A stretch of DNA of 64,000 nucleotides from Parahaliea mediterranea. GTDB taxonomy: Bacteria > Pseudomonadota > Gammaproteobacteria > Pseudomonadales > Halieaceae. Where the stretch lies: contig NZ_QEWO01000005.1 in assembly GCF_003402235.1 (NCBI RefSeq), positions 186,001 to 250,000 of the forward strand. Direction: 5' to 3'. Under the pieces are notes generated by a model, which did not search any database, had not been told where the DNA came from, and saw only the letters and a program-made list of their open reading frames with translations. Made by a program: the position numbers and the translations under genes. Shown here in pieces: positions 46,117-55,425 of the stretch (positions are counted from its first letter, which is position 1; each line of letters opens with the position of its first letter).

Positions 46117-47931
46117 TTGATCGACAATCTCCGCAATATCGCCATCATCGCCCACGTTGACCACGGCAAGACCACACTGGTGGACTGCCTGCTGCAGCAG
46201 TCCGGCACCTTGGACCGCCGCTCCGAGGGCGCCGAGCGTGTCATGGACTCCAATGACCAGGAGCGAGAGCGCGGCATTACCATCCTGGCCAAGAACACCG
46301 CCATCAAGTGGAACGACTACCGCATCAACATCGTCGACACCCCCGGGCACGCCGACTTCGGCGGCGAGGTAGAGCGGGTGCTGTCGATGGTGGATTCCGT
46401 GCTGCTGCTGGTGGACGCGGTGGACGGCCCCATGCCGCAGACCCGTTTTGTGACTTCCAAGGCCTTCGAGCAGGGCCTCAACCCGATTGTGGTGATCAAC
46501 AAAATCGACCGTCCCGGCGCGCGCCCGGACTGGGTGATGGATCAGGTGTTCGACCTGTTTGACAGCCTCGGTGCCACCGAAGAGCAGCTCGACTTCCCGG
46601 TGATCTACGCCTCCGCCCTGAACGGCATTGCCGGCCTGGACGACAGCGACATGGCCGACGACATGACACCCCTGTTCGAAATGATTGTGGACAAGGTGAG
46701 CCCGCCCCAGGTGGACCTGGAAGGCCCCTTCCAGATGCAGGTGTCGGCCCTGGACTACAACAGCTACGTTGGCGTGATTGGCGTGGGCCGCATCAAGCGC
46801 GGCAGCCTGAAGCCCAACCAGCAGGTGGTGATCCTCGACCGCGAGGGCGACAAGCGCAAGGCCAAGGTGCTGCAGGTGATGGGCTACCTGGGCCTGGAGC
46901 GGGTGGAAGTCGCCGAGGCCACCGCCGGCGACATCGTCTGCATTACCGGCGTTGGCGAGCTGAACATCTCCGACACCCTGTGCAACCCGGATCACCCGGA
47001 AGCGCTGCCCGCGCTGACCGTGGACGAGCCCACCGTGAGCATGACCTTCCAGGTGAACGACTCCCCCTTTGCCGGAAAGGAAGGTAAGTACGTCACCAGC
47101 CGCAACATCAAGGAGCGCCTGGACCAGGAGCTGATCCACAACGTGGCCCTGCGCGTGGAGCAGGGCGATACCCCGGACAAGTTCAAGGTGTCTGGCCGCG
47201 GCGAACTGCACCTGTCGGTGCTGATCGAGAACATGCGCCGGGAAGGCTTTGAGCTGGGTGTGTCGCGCCCGGAAGTGGTGCAGAAGGTGGTGGACGGCGA
47301 AATCCAGGAGCCCTACGAGCAGGTGGTGATCGACGTTGAGGACCAGCACCAGGGCCCCATCATGGAAGAACTGGGCCTGCGCAAGGCGGAGCTTACCAAC
47401 ATGGAACCCGACGGCAAGGGCCGGGTGCGCCTCACTTTTGTAGTGCCCTCTCGCGGCATGATCGGCTTCCGTTCCCACTTCCTGACGCTGACCAGCGGCT
47501 CCGGCATCATGACCAGCATCTTTGACCACTACGGCCCGGTGAAAATGGGCGATGTGGCCAAGCGCACCAACGGTGTGCTGGTGTCCATGGTGAAGGGCAA
47601 AACCCTGGCCTACGCCCTGTACACCCTGCAGGATCGCGGCCGCCTGTTCCTGGGCCACGGCGAGGACATCTACGAAGGCCAGATTGTCGGCCTGCACGCC
47701 CGCGCCAACGACCTGGTGGTCAATCCCACCAAGGCCAAGCAGCTCACCAACATCCGCGCCGCCGGCACCGACGAGGCCCTGACCCTCACCCCGCCGGTGC
47801 GCCACACCCTGGAGCAGGCGCTGGAGTTCATCGAAGACGACGAGCTGGTGGAAGTGACCCCCGAGAGCATTCGCCTGCGCAAAAAGCTGCTGCTGGAGCA
47901 CGAGCGCAAGCGCGCCAGCCGCGCCGCCTGA
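46117..47931 (+). CDS. typA: Ribosome-associated GTPase TypA/BipA
   Basis: 604 aa translational GTPase. G1 [11 protein letters not shown]2 RGITI, G3 DTPGHADF and G4 NKID are all present, followed by EF-G-like domains II, III and V and the BipA-specific C-terminal domain. It binds the 70S ribosome and supports large-subunit assembly, cold growth and stress responses. The start is TTG at 46117 (AGGA upstream), giving the usual [14 protein letters not shown]-terminus. dtd follows after 14 bases. Confidence 0.97.
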   Translation: MIDNLRNIAIIAHVDHGKTTLVDCLLQQSGTLDRRSEGAERVMDSNDQERERGITILAKNTAIKWNDYRINIVDTPGHADFGGEVERVLSMVDSVLLLVDAVDGPMPQTRFVTSKAFEQGLNPIVVINKIDRPGARPDWVMDQVFDLFDSLGATEEQLDFPVIYASALNGIAGLDDSDMADDMTPLFEMIVDKVSPPQVDLEGPFQMQVSALDYNSYVGVIGVGRIKRGSLKPNQQVVILDREGDKRKAKVLQVMGYLGLERVEVAEATAGDIVCITGVGELNISDTLCNPDHPEALPALTVDEPTVSMTFQVNDSPFAGKEGKYVTSRNIKERLDQELIHNVALRVEQGDTPDKFKVSGRGELHLSVLIENMRREGFELGVSRPEVVQKVVDGEIQEPYEQVVIDVEDQHQGPIMEELGLRKAELTNMEPDGKGRVRLTFVVPSRGMIGFRSHFLTLTSGSGIMTSIFDHYGPVKMGDVAKRTNGVLVSMVKGKTLAYALYTLQDRGRLFLGHGEDIYEGQIVGLHARANDLVVNPTKAKQLTNIRAAGTDEALTLTPPVRHTLEQALEFIEDDELVEVTPESIRLRKKLLLEHERKRASRAA

Positions 47932-47945
47932 GGCCGGCAGCCGGC

Positions 47946-48389
47946 GTGAAAGCCCTGCTGCAGCGGGTCAGCCATGCCGCCGTGGATGTCGGCGGCGAGC
48001 GGGTGGGGGAGATTGGCCCCGGCCTGCTGGTGCTGCTGGGCCTGGACCGGGGCGATGATCTGGCGGTGGCAGACAAACTGCTGGACAAGCTGCTGCGCTA
48101 CCGCGTGTTCAGCGATGACGCCGGGCGCATGAACCGCTCGGTGACCGACACCGGCGGCGGCGTGCTGCTGGTGTCCCAGTTCACCCTGTCAGCCGACACC
48201 CGCAAGGGCCTGCGCCCGAGCTTCTCCAGCGCCCTGCCGCCGGCCGAGGCCGAGGCCCTCTACGGTGAAATGTGCACGCTGCTGCAAAGCCGCCACCCGC
48301 ACTGCGCCTTCGGCCGCTTTGGCGCCGATATGCAGGTGTCGCTGGTCAATGATGGGCCGGTCACCTTCCTGCTGGAGGCGGCGGCCTGA
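47946..48389 (+). CDS. dtd: D-aminoacyl-tRNA deacylase
   Basis: 147 aa, full length, GTG start. The Dtd signatures [17 protein letters not shown] (active-site Ser-Gln-x-Thr) and [10 protein letters not shown] (cross-subunit Gly-Pro, here GPV) are visible. It hydrolyses D-Tyr- and Gly-mischarged tRNAs. It is transcribed with typA. Confidence 0.97.
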   Translation: MKALLQRVSHAAVDVGGERVGEIGPGLLVLLGLDRGDDLAVADKLLDKLLRYRVFSDDAGRMNRSVTDTGGGVLLVSQFTLSADTRKGLRPSFSSALPPAEAEALYGEMCTLLQSRHPHCAFGRFGADMQVSLVNDGPVTFLLEAAA

Positions 48390-48392
48390 GCT

Positions 48393-48851
48393 TCAGGCGG
48401 GCGCCCGGTACTGCATGTGCACGTGCAGGATGCCATCTTCCAGATACTCATCCCCTTCACTGACAAAGCCCAGGCTGGTGTAGAAATCCAGCAGATAGGC
48501 CTGGGCGCCGATGCGGATGCCGCTGCTGGGCCACTGGGCCAGGTTGAAGTCGATACCGCGCTGTACCAGTTCCCGGCCGAGCTTCAGGCCGCGGGCCTCG
48601 GGTGATACCACAATGCGGCCGAGGGAGCTTTGGGCGTAGCTGAGGCCGGGCGGCAGGCAGCGCAGGGTGGCGAGCAGCGCGTCCCCACGCCAGCACAGCA
48701 GGTGCAGGGCGTCCTGGTCCAGCCCGTCCAGATCCTGGTAGGGGCAATCCTGCTCTACCACGAAGACGGCCTGGCGCAACTGCAGCGCCGCGTACAGTTC
48801 CTTCAGGCTGAGCGCTTCGAAGCGCTTGATCTCCCAGCGTAGCTCACTCAA
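48393..48851 (-). CDS. ElaA-like GNAT family acetyltransferase
   Basis: 152 aa. WEIKRFEALSLKELYAALQLRQAVFVVEQDCPY at the start and a GRIVVSPEARGLKLGRELV acetyl-CoA block define the ElaA subgroup of GNAT. The substrate is not known. The ATG overlaps the stop of the SlyD-like gene (ATGA), so the two are translationally coupled. It converges with dtd. Confidence 0.9.
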   Translation of the reverse strand: MSELRWEIKRFEALSLKELYAALQLRQAVFVVEQDCPYQDLDGLDQDALHLLCWRGDALLATLRCLPPGLSYAQSSLGRIVVSPEARGLKLGRELVQRGIDFNLAQWPSSGIRIGAQAYLLDFYTSLGFVSEGDEYLEDGILHVHMQYRAPA

Positions 48852-49330
48852 TGGTGATGGCCCCCAGCGCCGTGGGCGTGGCCGTGGTCGATCTCTTCCT
48901 GGCTGGCGGCGCGCACATCGACGATGTCCACCTCGAAGGTGAGGGCCTGCCCGGCCAGCGGGTGGTTGGTGTCCACGGTGGCCGAGTGGCGGCCCACCTT
49001 GAGCACGGTGACCGGGTGGCGGCCCTGCTGGGTGTTCACCTGCACCACCATGCCGGGGCGCAGCTTGCCGCTGAACAGCAGGTGCTTCACCGGCACCTTC
49101 TGCTCGCGCTCGCTCTGGCGCTCGCCGTAGGCATCCGCCGGCGCCAGGGTGACATCCACATGGTCGCCGGCGGCCTTGCCTTCCAGCGCGGCCTCAAGGC
49201 CGGGGATGATATTGTCGGCGCCGTGCAGATAGGCGCTGGGCTCGCCGTCGCGGGAGCTTTCCATTTCGTTGCCCTGCTCATCGCGCAGGGTGTAGTGGAA
49301 GGTGGCGACACTGTGCTTGCTGATATTCAC
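48848..49330 (-). CDS. SlyD-like FKBP-type peptidyl-prolyl isomerase
   Basis: 160 aa from a GTG at 49330 with AGGAG seven bases upstream. The FKBP core is split by an IF chaperone insert (PADAYGERQSEREQKVPVKHLL), followed by NHPLAGQALTFEVDIVDVR, and it ends in a His-rich tail (HGHAHGAGGHHH) that binds nickel in SlyD. It is a cytoplasmic folding catalyst and metallochaperone. First gene of a unit with the ElaA-like GNAT. Confidence 0.93.
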   Translation of the reverse strand: MNISKHSVATFHYTLRDEQGNEMESSRDGEPSAYLHGADNIIPGLEAALEGKAAGDHVDVTLAPADAYGERQSEREQKVPVKHLLFSGKLRPGMVVQVNTQQGRHPVTVLKVGRHSATVDTNHPLAGQALTFEVDIVDVRAASQEEIDHGHAHGAGGHHH

Positions 49331-49483
49331 GATTGATCTCCTGAAAAGTGCGGCGATTCTAGCACGCATCGCTCGCCTTCCCCGCCCTGGCCGGTGCGCG
49401 TATTCCCCCCGGCGGACACTTGCTACTATACTGCCCTGCGTTGCCGCCCCGCATGTTGGCGGGCGGCGCGGCGGAAGGCCGGG

Positions 49484-49522
49484 GCTCGCAGCACAGAGCC
49501 GGGTGCTCGTAGCACAGAGCCG
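49484..49522. repeat. Two 18-bp direct repeats (period 21) in the cNMP-fold gene leader
   Basis: GCTCGCAGCACAGAGCCG at 49484-49501 and GCTCGTAGCACAGAGCCG at 49505-49522 differ by one base. They lie 40-80 bases upstream of the start at 49564. Confidence 0.85.
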
Positions 49523-49563
49523 CCAGGGCGCCGGGTACGGCGCTGGCACAACAAGGGTAGAGA

Positions 49564-50382
49564 ATGTTAGCGAACGCAGAGCTCGCACAGGATTTCAATC
49601 GGCTGAACCAGCAGCACAAGGAGCTGGTTGCCGCGCTGCTGGATGTGGTCAACATCCCCCCGGTGCGGGTGGAGGTGGAGGCAACACCCCAGGGCAACTT
49701 TCGCGGCTTTGACGGCGGCAAGTTCTACCTGGTGGACAGCGGCTCCATCAGCGCCCGCTACCGCGGCCGCACCGTGTACTTTCTGGAAGAGGGCGACATG
49801 CTGCTGCCGGATATCGCCGGCCTTGGCAATCGCGATGTGGCGGTGTTCTACGGCAGCGAAGCCGGCGCCAGCCTGTACAGCTACCCGGCGCTGGAATTCA
49901 TGCAGCGGGTGTTCGCCGAGCCGGCGGCCATCAAGCTGTGGACCCGCCTGCTGATCACCTACGCCGGCATGATGCTGCGCCTGACCGCCGCGCGCACCCA
50001 CGAAGACAGCCAGGCCACCCCCGGCTTTGAGATGTTCGAGGCCGGTGACATCATCATCCGCCAGGGGGAGCGCGCCGACTATGTGTTCAACCTGTCCTCC
50101 GGCAGCGCCGAGGTGCTGGTGGACGATGTGATTGTCGGGCGCATCGGCGAGGGCGAGATTTTCGGCGCCATGGCCGCCCTGACCCACGCCGACCGCAGCG
50201 CCACCGTGCGCGCCGAAACACCCTGTGCCGTGGTGAAGGTGCCCAAAGAGCAGTTTACCGACCTTATCAAAAGCAACCCCGCGACCATCCACAGCCTGCT
50301 GATTGACATGGCCAACTCCATCGTCAACCTGAACGAGCAGCTGGTGGGCCTGCGCAGCAGCGCCCGCAGACCGCAAACCTGA
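49564..50382 (+). CDS. Cyclic-nucleotide-binding-fold protein with tandem domains
   Basis: 272 aa. A first divergent cNMP-type beta-roll covers about residues 40-125 (FYLVDSGSISARYRGRTVYFLEEGDMLLPD). A second, better conserved one spans about 150-245 (FEAGDIIIRQGERADYVFNLSSGSAEV, GEIFGAMAALTHADRSATVRA). The phosphate-binding cassette in the second has GEIFGAMA-ADRSATVRA, near the R-A-A/T-V signature. No DNA-binding domain follows, so it is a signalling adaptor rather than a Crp-like factor. A TATACT -10-like element lies at 49427. It is followed by parC after 131 bases. Confidence 0.88.
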   Translation: MLANAELAQDFNRLNQQHKELVAALLDVVNIPPVRVEVEATPQGNFRGFDGGKFYLVDSGSISARYRGRTVYFLEEGDMLLPDIAGLGNRDVAVFYGSEAGASLYSYPALEFMQRVFAEPAAIKLWTRLLITYAGMMLRLTAARTHEDSQATPGFEMFEAGDIIIRQGERADYVFNLSSGSAEVLVDDVIVGRIGEGEIFGAMAALTHADRSATVRAETPCAVVKVPKEQFTDLIKSNPATIHSLLIDMANSIVNLNEQLVGLRSSARRPQT

Positions 50383-50428
50383 ACCGGCGGGCAGGCTCGC
50401 CCCTGTGCCGCTTGTGGGCCGGGCGAGC

Positions 50429-50500
50429 GCACTGAACGCAGCCATCGCAAAAAACGCTACCATCGCACTGAACACAACCATCGCAACCATCGCAAAGACA
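50429..50500. repeat. Imperfect direct repeat in the parC leader
   Basis: 22-base copies at 50429-50450 and 50465-50486 (two mismatches, period 36), with extra CCATCGCAA-type micro-repeats between and after them. They fill most of the 131-base gap before parC. Confidence 0.8.
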
Positions 50501-50513
50501 GGACCAGTCAAGC

Positions 50514-52769
50514 ATGTCCGACATACTGGAAATGGATCACGAAGGCACCGAGCAGGTGTCACTCAAGCAGTACACCGAAAAGGCCTACCTGGACTATTCC
50601 ATGTACGTCATTCTCGACCGGGCCCTGCCCCACATCGGCGATGGCCTGAAGCCGGTGCAGCGGCGCATCGTTTACGCCATGAGCGAGCTGGGGCTGAAGG
50701 CCAGTGCCAAATTCAAAAAATCCGCCCGCACCGTGGGCGATGTGATCGGCAAGTTCCACCCCCACGGCGACAGCGCGGCCTACGAGGCCATGGTGCTGAT
50801 GGCCCAGGACTTCAGCTACCGCTATCCGCTGGTGGACGGCCAGGGTAACTGGGGCTCGCCGGATGACCCCAAATCCTTCGCCGCCATGCGCTATACCGAG
50901 TCGCGCCTGACCGCCTACGCCGAGGTACTCCTTGGCGAGCTGGGCCAGGGCACTGTGGACTGGGTGCCCAATTTCGACGGCACCATGGATGAGCCCTCGG
51001 TGCTGCCGGCCCAGGTGCCGAATGTGCTGCTGAACGGCATCACCGGTATTGCCGTGGGCATGGCCACCGATGTGCCGCCGCACAACCTGCGCGAGGTGGT
51101 GAACGCCGCCGTGCACCTGCTGGAATCGCCCAGGGCAACCGTGGCCGAGCTGTGCGAGTTTGTGCAGGGCCCCGACTATCCCACCGAGGCGGAGATTGTC
51201 ACCCCGCGCGATGAGATCATTAACATGTACGAAACCGGCCGCGGCGGCATGCGCATGCGCGCGGTGTGGGAGAAGGAAAACGGCGACGTGGTGGTGAACG
51301 CGCTGCCCTACCAGGTGTCCGGCTCGCGGGTGCTGGAGCAGATCGCGGCGCAGATGCAGGCCAAGAAGCTGCCCATGGTGGCGGATTTGCGCGACGAGTC
51401 CGACCACGAAAACCCCACCCGCCTGGTGATTGTGCCGCGCTCCAACCGGGTGGATGTAGAGGCGCTGATGAGCCACCTCTTCGCCACCACCGACCTGGAG
51501 AAGACCTACCGGGTCAATCTCAACCTCATCGGCATCGACGGCCGCCCGGCAGTGAAGCCCCTCAACGTTATCCTCAGGGAGTGGCTGAGCTTTCGCACCA
51601 CCACCGTGCGCCGGCGCCTTCAATACCGCCTGGAGAAGGTGCTCAAGCGCCTGCACATCCTGGAAGGTTACCTGGTTGCCTACCTCAACATCGACGAGGT
51701 CATCCACATCATCCGCACCGAGGACAAGCCCAAGCCCGCCCTGATGGCGCGCTTTGGCATTACCGATGTGCAGGCCGAAGCCATCCTCGAACTGAAACTG
51801 CGCAACCTGGCCAAGCTTGAGGAAATGAAAATTCGCGGCGAGCAGGACGAGCTGAACGCCGAGCGGGAAAAGCTGGAACTGACCCTGGGCTCGGAAGCGC
51901 GCCTGAAAACCCTGATCAAGAAAGAGCTGGTGGCCGCCGCCGAGCAGTACGGCGACGAGCGCCGCTCGCAACTGGCCGTGCGCGACGAGGCCAAGGCCTT
52001 CTCGGCCCTGGAGCTGATGAGCGCCGACCCGATCACCGTGGTGCTGTCCGACAAGGGCTGGATTCGCGCCGCCAAGGGCCACGATATCGACCCGGGCAGC
52101 CTCAGCTACAAATCCGGCGACGGCTTCAAGCTGGCGGTGCACGGGCGCAGCAACCAGCCGGTGGTCATCCTCGACTCCACCGGCCGCGCCTACACCCTGG
52201 CCTCCCATAACCTGCCCTCTGCCCGGGGCCAGGGCGAGCCGGTGACCGGGCGCATCAACCCGCCCTCGGGGGCCACCTTCGAGGGCATGGTGATGGGCCC
52301 CGAGGAACAGCTCTGCCTGCTGGCCTCCGACGCCGGCTACGGGTTTGTCGCCAGGCTCGCCGACCTGCAATCCAAGAACCGCGCGGGCAAATCCGCCCTG
52401 ACCCTGCCCAAGGGCGGCAAGGTCATGCAGCCGGCCCTTATCGACGGTGCCGGTGACGGGGCCTACGTGGCCGCCGTGTCCAACGAGGGTCGCCTGCTGG
52501 TGTTCCCCCTGGCCGACCTGCCGCAGATGGCCCGGGGCAAGGGCAACAAGATTCTCGGCATTCCCGGGGCACGGGTGCAGGCGCGGGAGGAGTTCCTGGT
52601 GTCGGTGCAGGTGCTCGGCGAGCAGCAGTCACTGGTGGTGCATGCGGGCAAACGGCACCTGACGCTGAAGTTCTCGGAGCTTGAGCATTACCGCGGCGAG
52701 CGCGGGCGGCGCGGCAACAAGCTGCCGCGTGGCTTTCAGAAGGTCGACGGGATGGTTGTGGAAGGGTGA
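50514..52769 (+). CDS. parC: DNA topoisomerase IV subunit A
   Basis: 751 aa. The catalytic tyrosine is Tyr127 ([10 protein letters not shown]), and the quinolone-determining region [12 protein letters not shown] has wild-type-type Ser87 and Glu91. The C-terminal part forms the beta-pinwheel DNA-wrapping domain. With ParE (not in this window) it decatenates chromosomes. The ATG follows an ACAGGACCAGTCA leader. A strong hairpin lies just after the stop. Confidence 0.97.
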   Translation: MSDILEMDHEGTEQVSLKQYTEKAYLDYSMYVILDRALPHIGDGLKPVQRRIVYAMSELGLKASAKFKKSARTVGDVIGKFHPHGDSAAYEAMVLMAQDFSYRYPLVDGQGNWGSPDDPKSFAAMRYTESRLTAYAEVLLGELGQGTVDWVPNFDGTMDEPSVLPAQVPNVLLNGITGIAVGMATDVPPHNLREVVNAAVHLLESPRATVAELCEFVQGPDYPTEAEIVTPRDEIINMYETGRGGMRMRAVWEKENGDVVVNALPYQVSGSRVLEQIAAQMQAKKLPMVADLRDESDHENPTRLVIVPRSNRVDVEALMSHLFATTDLEKTYRVNLNLIGIDGRPAVKPLNVILREWLSFRTTTVRRRLQYRLEKVLKRLHILEGYLVAYLNIDEVIHIIRTEDKPKPALMARFGITDVQAEAILELKLRNLAKLEEMKIRGEQDELNAEREKLELTLGSEARLKTLIKKELVAAAEQYGDERRSQLAVRDEAKAFSALELMSADPITVVLSDKGWIRAAKGHDIDPGSLSYKSGDGFKLAVHGRSNQPVVILDSTGRAYTLASHNLPSARGQGEPVTGRINPPSGATFEGMVMGPEEQLCLLASDAGYGFVARLADLQSKNRAGKSALTLPKGGKVMQPALIDGAGDGAYVAAVSNEGRLLVFPLADLPQMARGKGNKILGIPGARVQAREEFLVSVQVLGEQQSLVVHAGKRHLTLKFSELEHYRGERGRRGNKLPRGFQKVDGMVVEG

Positions 52770-52777
52770 TGGATAAA

Positions 52778-52803
52778 CGGCGCCTCCCGCGCGGGGGGCG
52801 CCG
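52778..52803. terminator. 12-bp hairpin between convergent parC and the membrane cyclase-like gene
   Basis: CGGCGCC...GGCGCCG outer arms continue into CCCG/CGGG with one G-T pair, leaving a two-base loop. No T run follows, so it may act on both strands as a Rho-assisted or blocking structure. Confidence 0.5.
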
Positions 52804-52826
52804 CTCATGCGCGGGCGACTAGCGCG

Positions 52827-54080
52827 TTACGGCCCGGCTATTTTGCGCAGAATCAGCTGTAGCTGGCGTTCCAGCAGGTCCGCGTAGGGGCCCTCGAAGC
52901 TCTCCAGAATCGAATAGTTCCCCAGCTCGCTGGGCTGGGCTTCCAGCCGGCCGTTGACATCCACATCGTCCACAATGCCCGGCGATAGCATCACCCGTGG
53001 CGGCAGGCTGGCGCACACCGCCAGCAGCTCATCCAGGGTGTGCTGCATATACAGGCCCGGGTAGATATCCGCCTCGTCACCCAGGCCCAGCTCACTGTGG
53101 GCCACCGCCATATTGATGCCGAGCGACAGCGACATGGTTTTCTCCACCTCGCGGCACACCGACTGCACCAGCCAGGCGCAGGACGCGGCGCGGAAGGCGG
53201 CGCTGCCGGCGCTGCCCTGGCCGGTGAAGAAAATGGCCAGGCCAAACTGGCGCATCACCTGGATGCGCCCGCCGTAAAAGCCGGCGGCGGCGTACACCAC
53301 CTGGTGCAGGCGGTCGGTGTAGCGGTGCAGGGACTCTTCGTCGAGGGTGTCCACGTATTCCGTGAGGCTGGCCAGGTGCAGGTAGAGAATGGCGCTGCTG
53401 TCGTAGTTTTCATCCCGCGCCCCGCTGCCGGAGCGCGGGCGCAGCAGGTCCATGGGCAGAGCGTCGATGTCGCCGGCCAGGGACTGCAGCTCGTTGGCCG
53501 GGCGCGGCTGGCCGCGGTTTTCTTCCAGGGCAATTTTGCGGCCCAGGCCCAGCAATTGTTTGCCCAGGCGCTGGCCCAGGTGCAGGGTGATGCCGTACAC
53601 GGCGGCGCTCAGCAGGATGGCAAGACCCAGCAGGCTGAGCAAAAAGCGCCAGCGGGCGGCCTGGGCGCTGTCGGCGTTGAGGGTGATCACCACTTCGCCG
53701 GCCACGTCGGATGCCACTCGCACCGGCGCCCGGTACTGGCGCAGGTTCTCGCCGCTGGTGCTGCCGGCCTGGCCGAGAGCCTTGCCTTCCACGTCATACA
53801 CCGTCACCTGCTGGGCCGGCGAGCTGGCCACAAAGCGCTGCAGCGAGGCGGCCACGCTCAGCAGGTCGCCGGTTTCCAGGGCGGTGCCCACGCGCCCGGC
53901 AATCTGCCGTGCCAGGGCGTTGCCGTGCTCGGCCTGCTGTGACTGCAGCAGGTGCTGGCTGGATGAAGTGGCCAGCAGCACCAACGACAGGCTGACAAAC
54001 AGGCAGCACAGCGCGGCCACAAGGGCCAGCTGCTGGCCCAGTTTCAGGTTTTGTATCCGGCTGATCACGCGGCCCGTCAT
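52827..54080 (-). CDS. Inner-membrane sensor protein (AhpA/YtjB-like) with degenerate nucleotide-cyclase-like domain
   Basis: 417 aa from ATG 54080 (GTG at 54068 also possible). Two membrane helices (about residues 16-38 and 150-170) bracket a periplasmic sensor of about 110 aa. After a HAMP-like linker, the C-terminal part (about 235-400) follows the class III cyclase layout (ILYLHLASLTEYVDTL, GGRIQVMRQFGLAIFF), but the metal and base-recognition residues are not preserved. The serB-divergent position matches YtjB/Smp-type proteins of gammaproteobacteria. Function is unknown; it is probably a sensor or membrane-stress protein. Confidence 0.75.
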   Translation of the reverse strand: MTGRVISRIQNLKLGQQLALVAALCCLFVSLSLVLLATSSSQHLLQSQQAEHGNALARQIAGRVGTALETGDLLSVAASLQRFVASSPAQQVTVYDVEGKALGQAGSTSGENLRQYRAPVRVASDVAGEVVITLNADSAQAARWRFLLSLLGLAILLSAAVYGITLHLGQRLGKQLLGLGRKIALEENRGQPRPANELQSLAGDIDALPMDLLRPRSGSGARDENYDSSAILYLHLASLTEYVDTLDEESLHRYTDRLHQVVYAAAGFYGGRIQVMRQFGLAIFFTGQGSAGSAAFRAASCAWLVQSVCREVEKTMSLSLGINMAVAHSELGLGDEADIYPGLYMQHTLDELLAVCASLPPRVMLSPGIVDDVDVNGRLEAQPSELGNYSILESFEGPYADLLERQLQLILRKIAGP

Positions 54081-54162
54081 CCCTTCCCAAAGCGGCTGAG
54101 TATAAACCAATGCAGCCGCCCTGCGGGCCTGGCGGGCGGTTTCCCGACCTCGCGGGCGCGGG

Positions 54163-54168
54163 TAGAAT
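54163..54168 (+). promoter_or_regulatory. -10-like element of serB
   Basis: TAGAAT followed by AGCGCGC, 29 bases before the preferred serB start. The -35 is not obvious. Confidence 0.4.
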
Positions 54169-54197
54169 AGCGCGCTTTGTCGCCAGTGAGGCTGCCC

Positions 54198-55415
54198 GTG
54201 AACGATATCCTGCTGATTACCCTGTCCGGCCCGGACCGGCCCGGCATCACCGCGGCGGTGACTGGGGTGCTTGCCCGGCACGGCGGCAACGTGCTGGATA
54301 TCGGGCAGGCGGTGATTCACGCCACCCTGTCGCTGGGCCTGCTGGTGGAGCTTGAACCCGGCCACGACGGCCCCGCCCTGCAAGGCGCCCTGCAGGCCTT
54401 TGCCGATGAGGCCGGGCTGCGCCTGCGCAGCGAGGCGGTGGCGCCGGCGGCCTACGGCGAATGGGTGCAGGCCCAGGGCCGGGCGCGCTACATCATTACC
54501 CTGCTGGCGCGCAAAATCAGCGCCGAGCAGGTGAGCCAGGTGAGCGCCGTGTTTGCCGACCATGGCCTGGGTATCGACGGCATCACCCGCCTGTCGGGCC
54601 GCCTGCCGCTGGGCGAACTGCCGCCGCTCAGCAAGGCCTGTGTGGAGTTTTCCGTGCGCGGGCCGCTGGCCGACCCGGCGGCGTTTCGCAGCGACCTGCT
54701 GGAGCTGGCGGCCAGCCTGGATGTGGACCTGGCCCTGCAGCAGGACAACATGTTCCGCCGCCACCGCCGCCTGGTGGCTTTCGATATGGACTCCACCCTG
54801 ATCGAGGCAGAGGTGATCGACGAGCTGGCCCGGGAGGCCGGGGTTGGCGAGCAGGTGGCGGCCATCACCGAGCGCGCCATGCGTGGCGAGCTGGATTTCA
54901 GCGAGAGCTTCCGGGCCCGGGTGGCCCTGCTGCAGGGGCTGCCGGAGGAGGCGCTGGCCACCATCGCCGGGCGGCTCAAGATCACCGAGGGCGCCGAGCA
55001 CCTGATCAGTACCCTGCGCCGGCTGGGGTATCGCACCGCCATCCTCTCCGGCGGCTTTACCTATTTTGCCCGCATGCTGCAGCAGCGCCTGGGCATCGAT
55101 TACGTCTACGCCAACGAGCTGGATATTGTCGATGGCCGGGTGACCGGCGCGGTGAGCGGCGAGATTGTGGACGGGCGACGCAAGGCGGAGCTGCTGCGCG
55201 AGATTGCCAGCCGCGAGGGCATCGACCTGCAGCAGGTGATTGCGGTGGGTGATGGCGCCAACGATTTGCCCATGCTCAGCATCGCGGGCCTTGGGGTGGC
55301 CTTCAGGGCCAAGCCCCTGGTCAAGCAGAGCGCCGAGCAGTCCATCTCCACCCTGGGGCTGGACGCCATCCTGTACCTGCTGGGTATCTCAGACCGCTAC
55401 CAGCAGGAGCACTGA
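54198..55415 (+). CDS. serB: Phosphoserine phosphatase
   Basis: 405 aa: two N-terminal ACT-like domains (about 1-180) and a HAD phosphatase domain with AFDMDSTLIEAEVIDELA (nucleophile Asp), SGGF-TYF and GDGANDLPML. It dephosphorylates phosphoserine in serine synthesis. GTG 54198 with TGAGG seven bases upstream is preferred; GTG 54186 and TTG 54177 are in frame. It diverges from the membrane protein gene. Confidence 0.95.
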   Translation: MNDILLITLSGPDRPGITAAVTGVLARHGGNVLDIGQAVIHATLSLGLLVELEPGHDGPALQGALQAFADEAGLRLRSEAVAPAAYGEWVQAQGRARYIITLLARKISAEQVSQVSAVFADHGLGIDGITRLSGRLPLGELPPLSKACVEFSVRGPLADPAAFRSDLLELAASLDVDLALQQDNMFRRHRRLVAFDMDSTLIEAEVIDELAREAGVGEQVAAITERAMRGELDFSESFRARVALLQGLPEEALATIAGRLKITEGAEHLISTLRRLGYRTAILSGGFTYFARMLQQRLGIDYVYANELDIVDGRVTGAVSGEIVDGRRKAELLREIASREGIDLQQVIAVGDGANDLPMLSIAGLGVAFRAKPLVKQSAEQSISTLGLDAILYLLGISDRYQQEH

Positions 55416-55425
55416 GGCGCGTCGT

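Noticed and set aside
45790-47901. Long open frame (703 codons) on the minus strand opposite typA
   Set aside because: It is a mirror of the strongly conserved TypA frame in GC-rich DNA, is His/Gln/Gly/Val-rich in composition and shows no domain; same for the 804-codon minus frame at 61551-63965.
52827-55001. Minus frame continuing upstream of 54080 into serB
   Set aside because: The membrane protein begins naturally at ATG 54080; the upstream extension is antisense to serB and has shadow composition.
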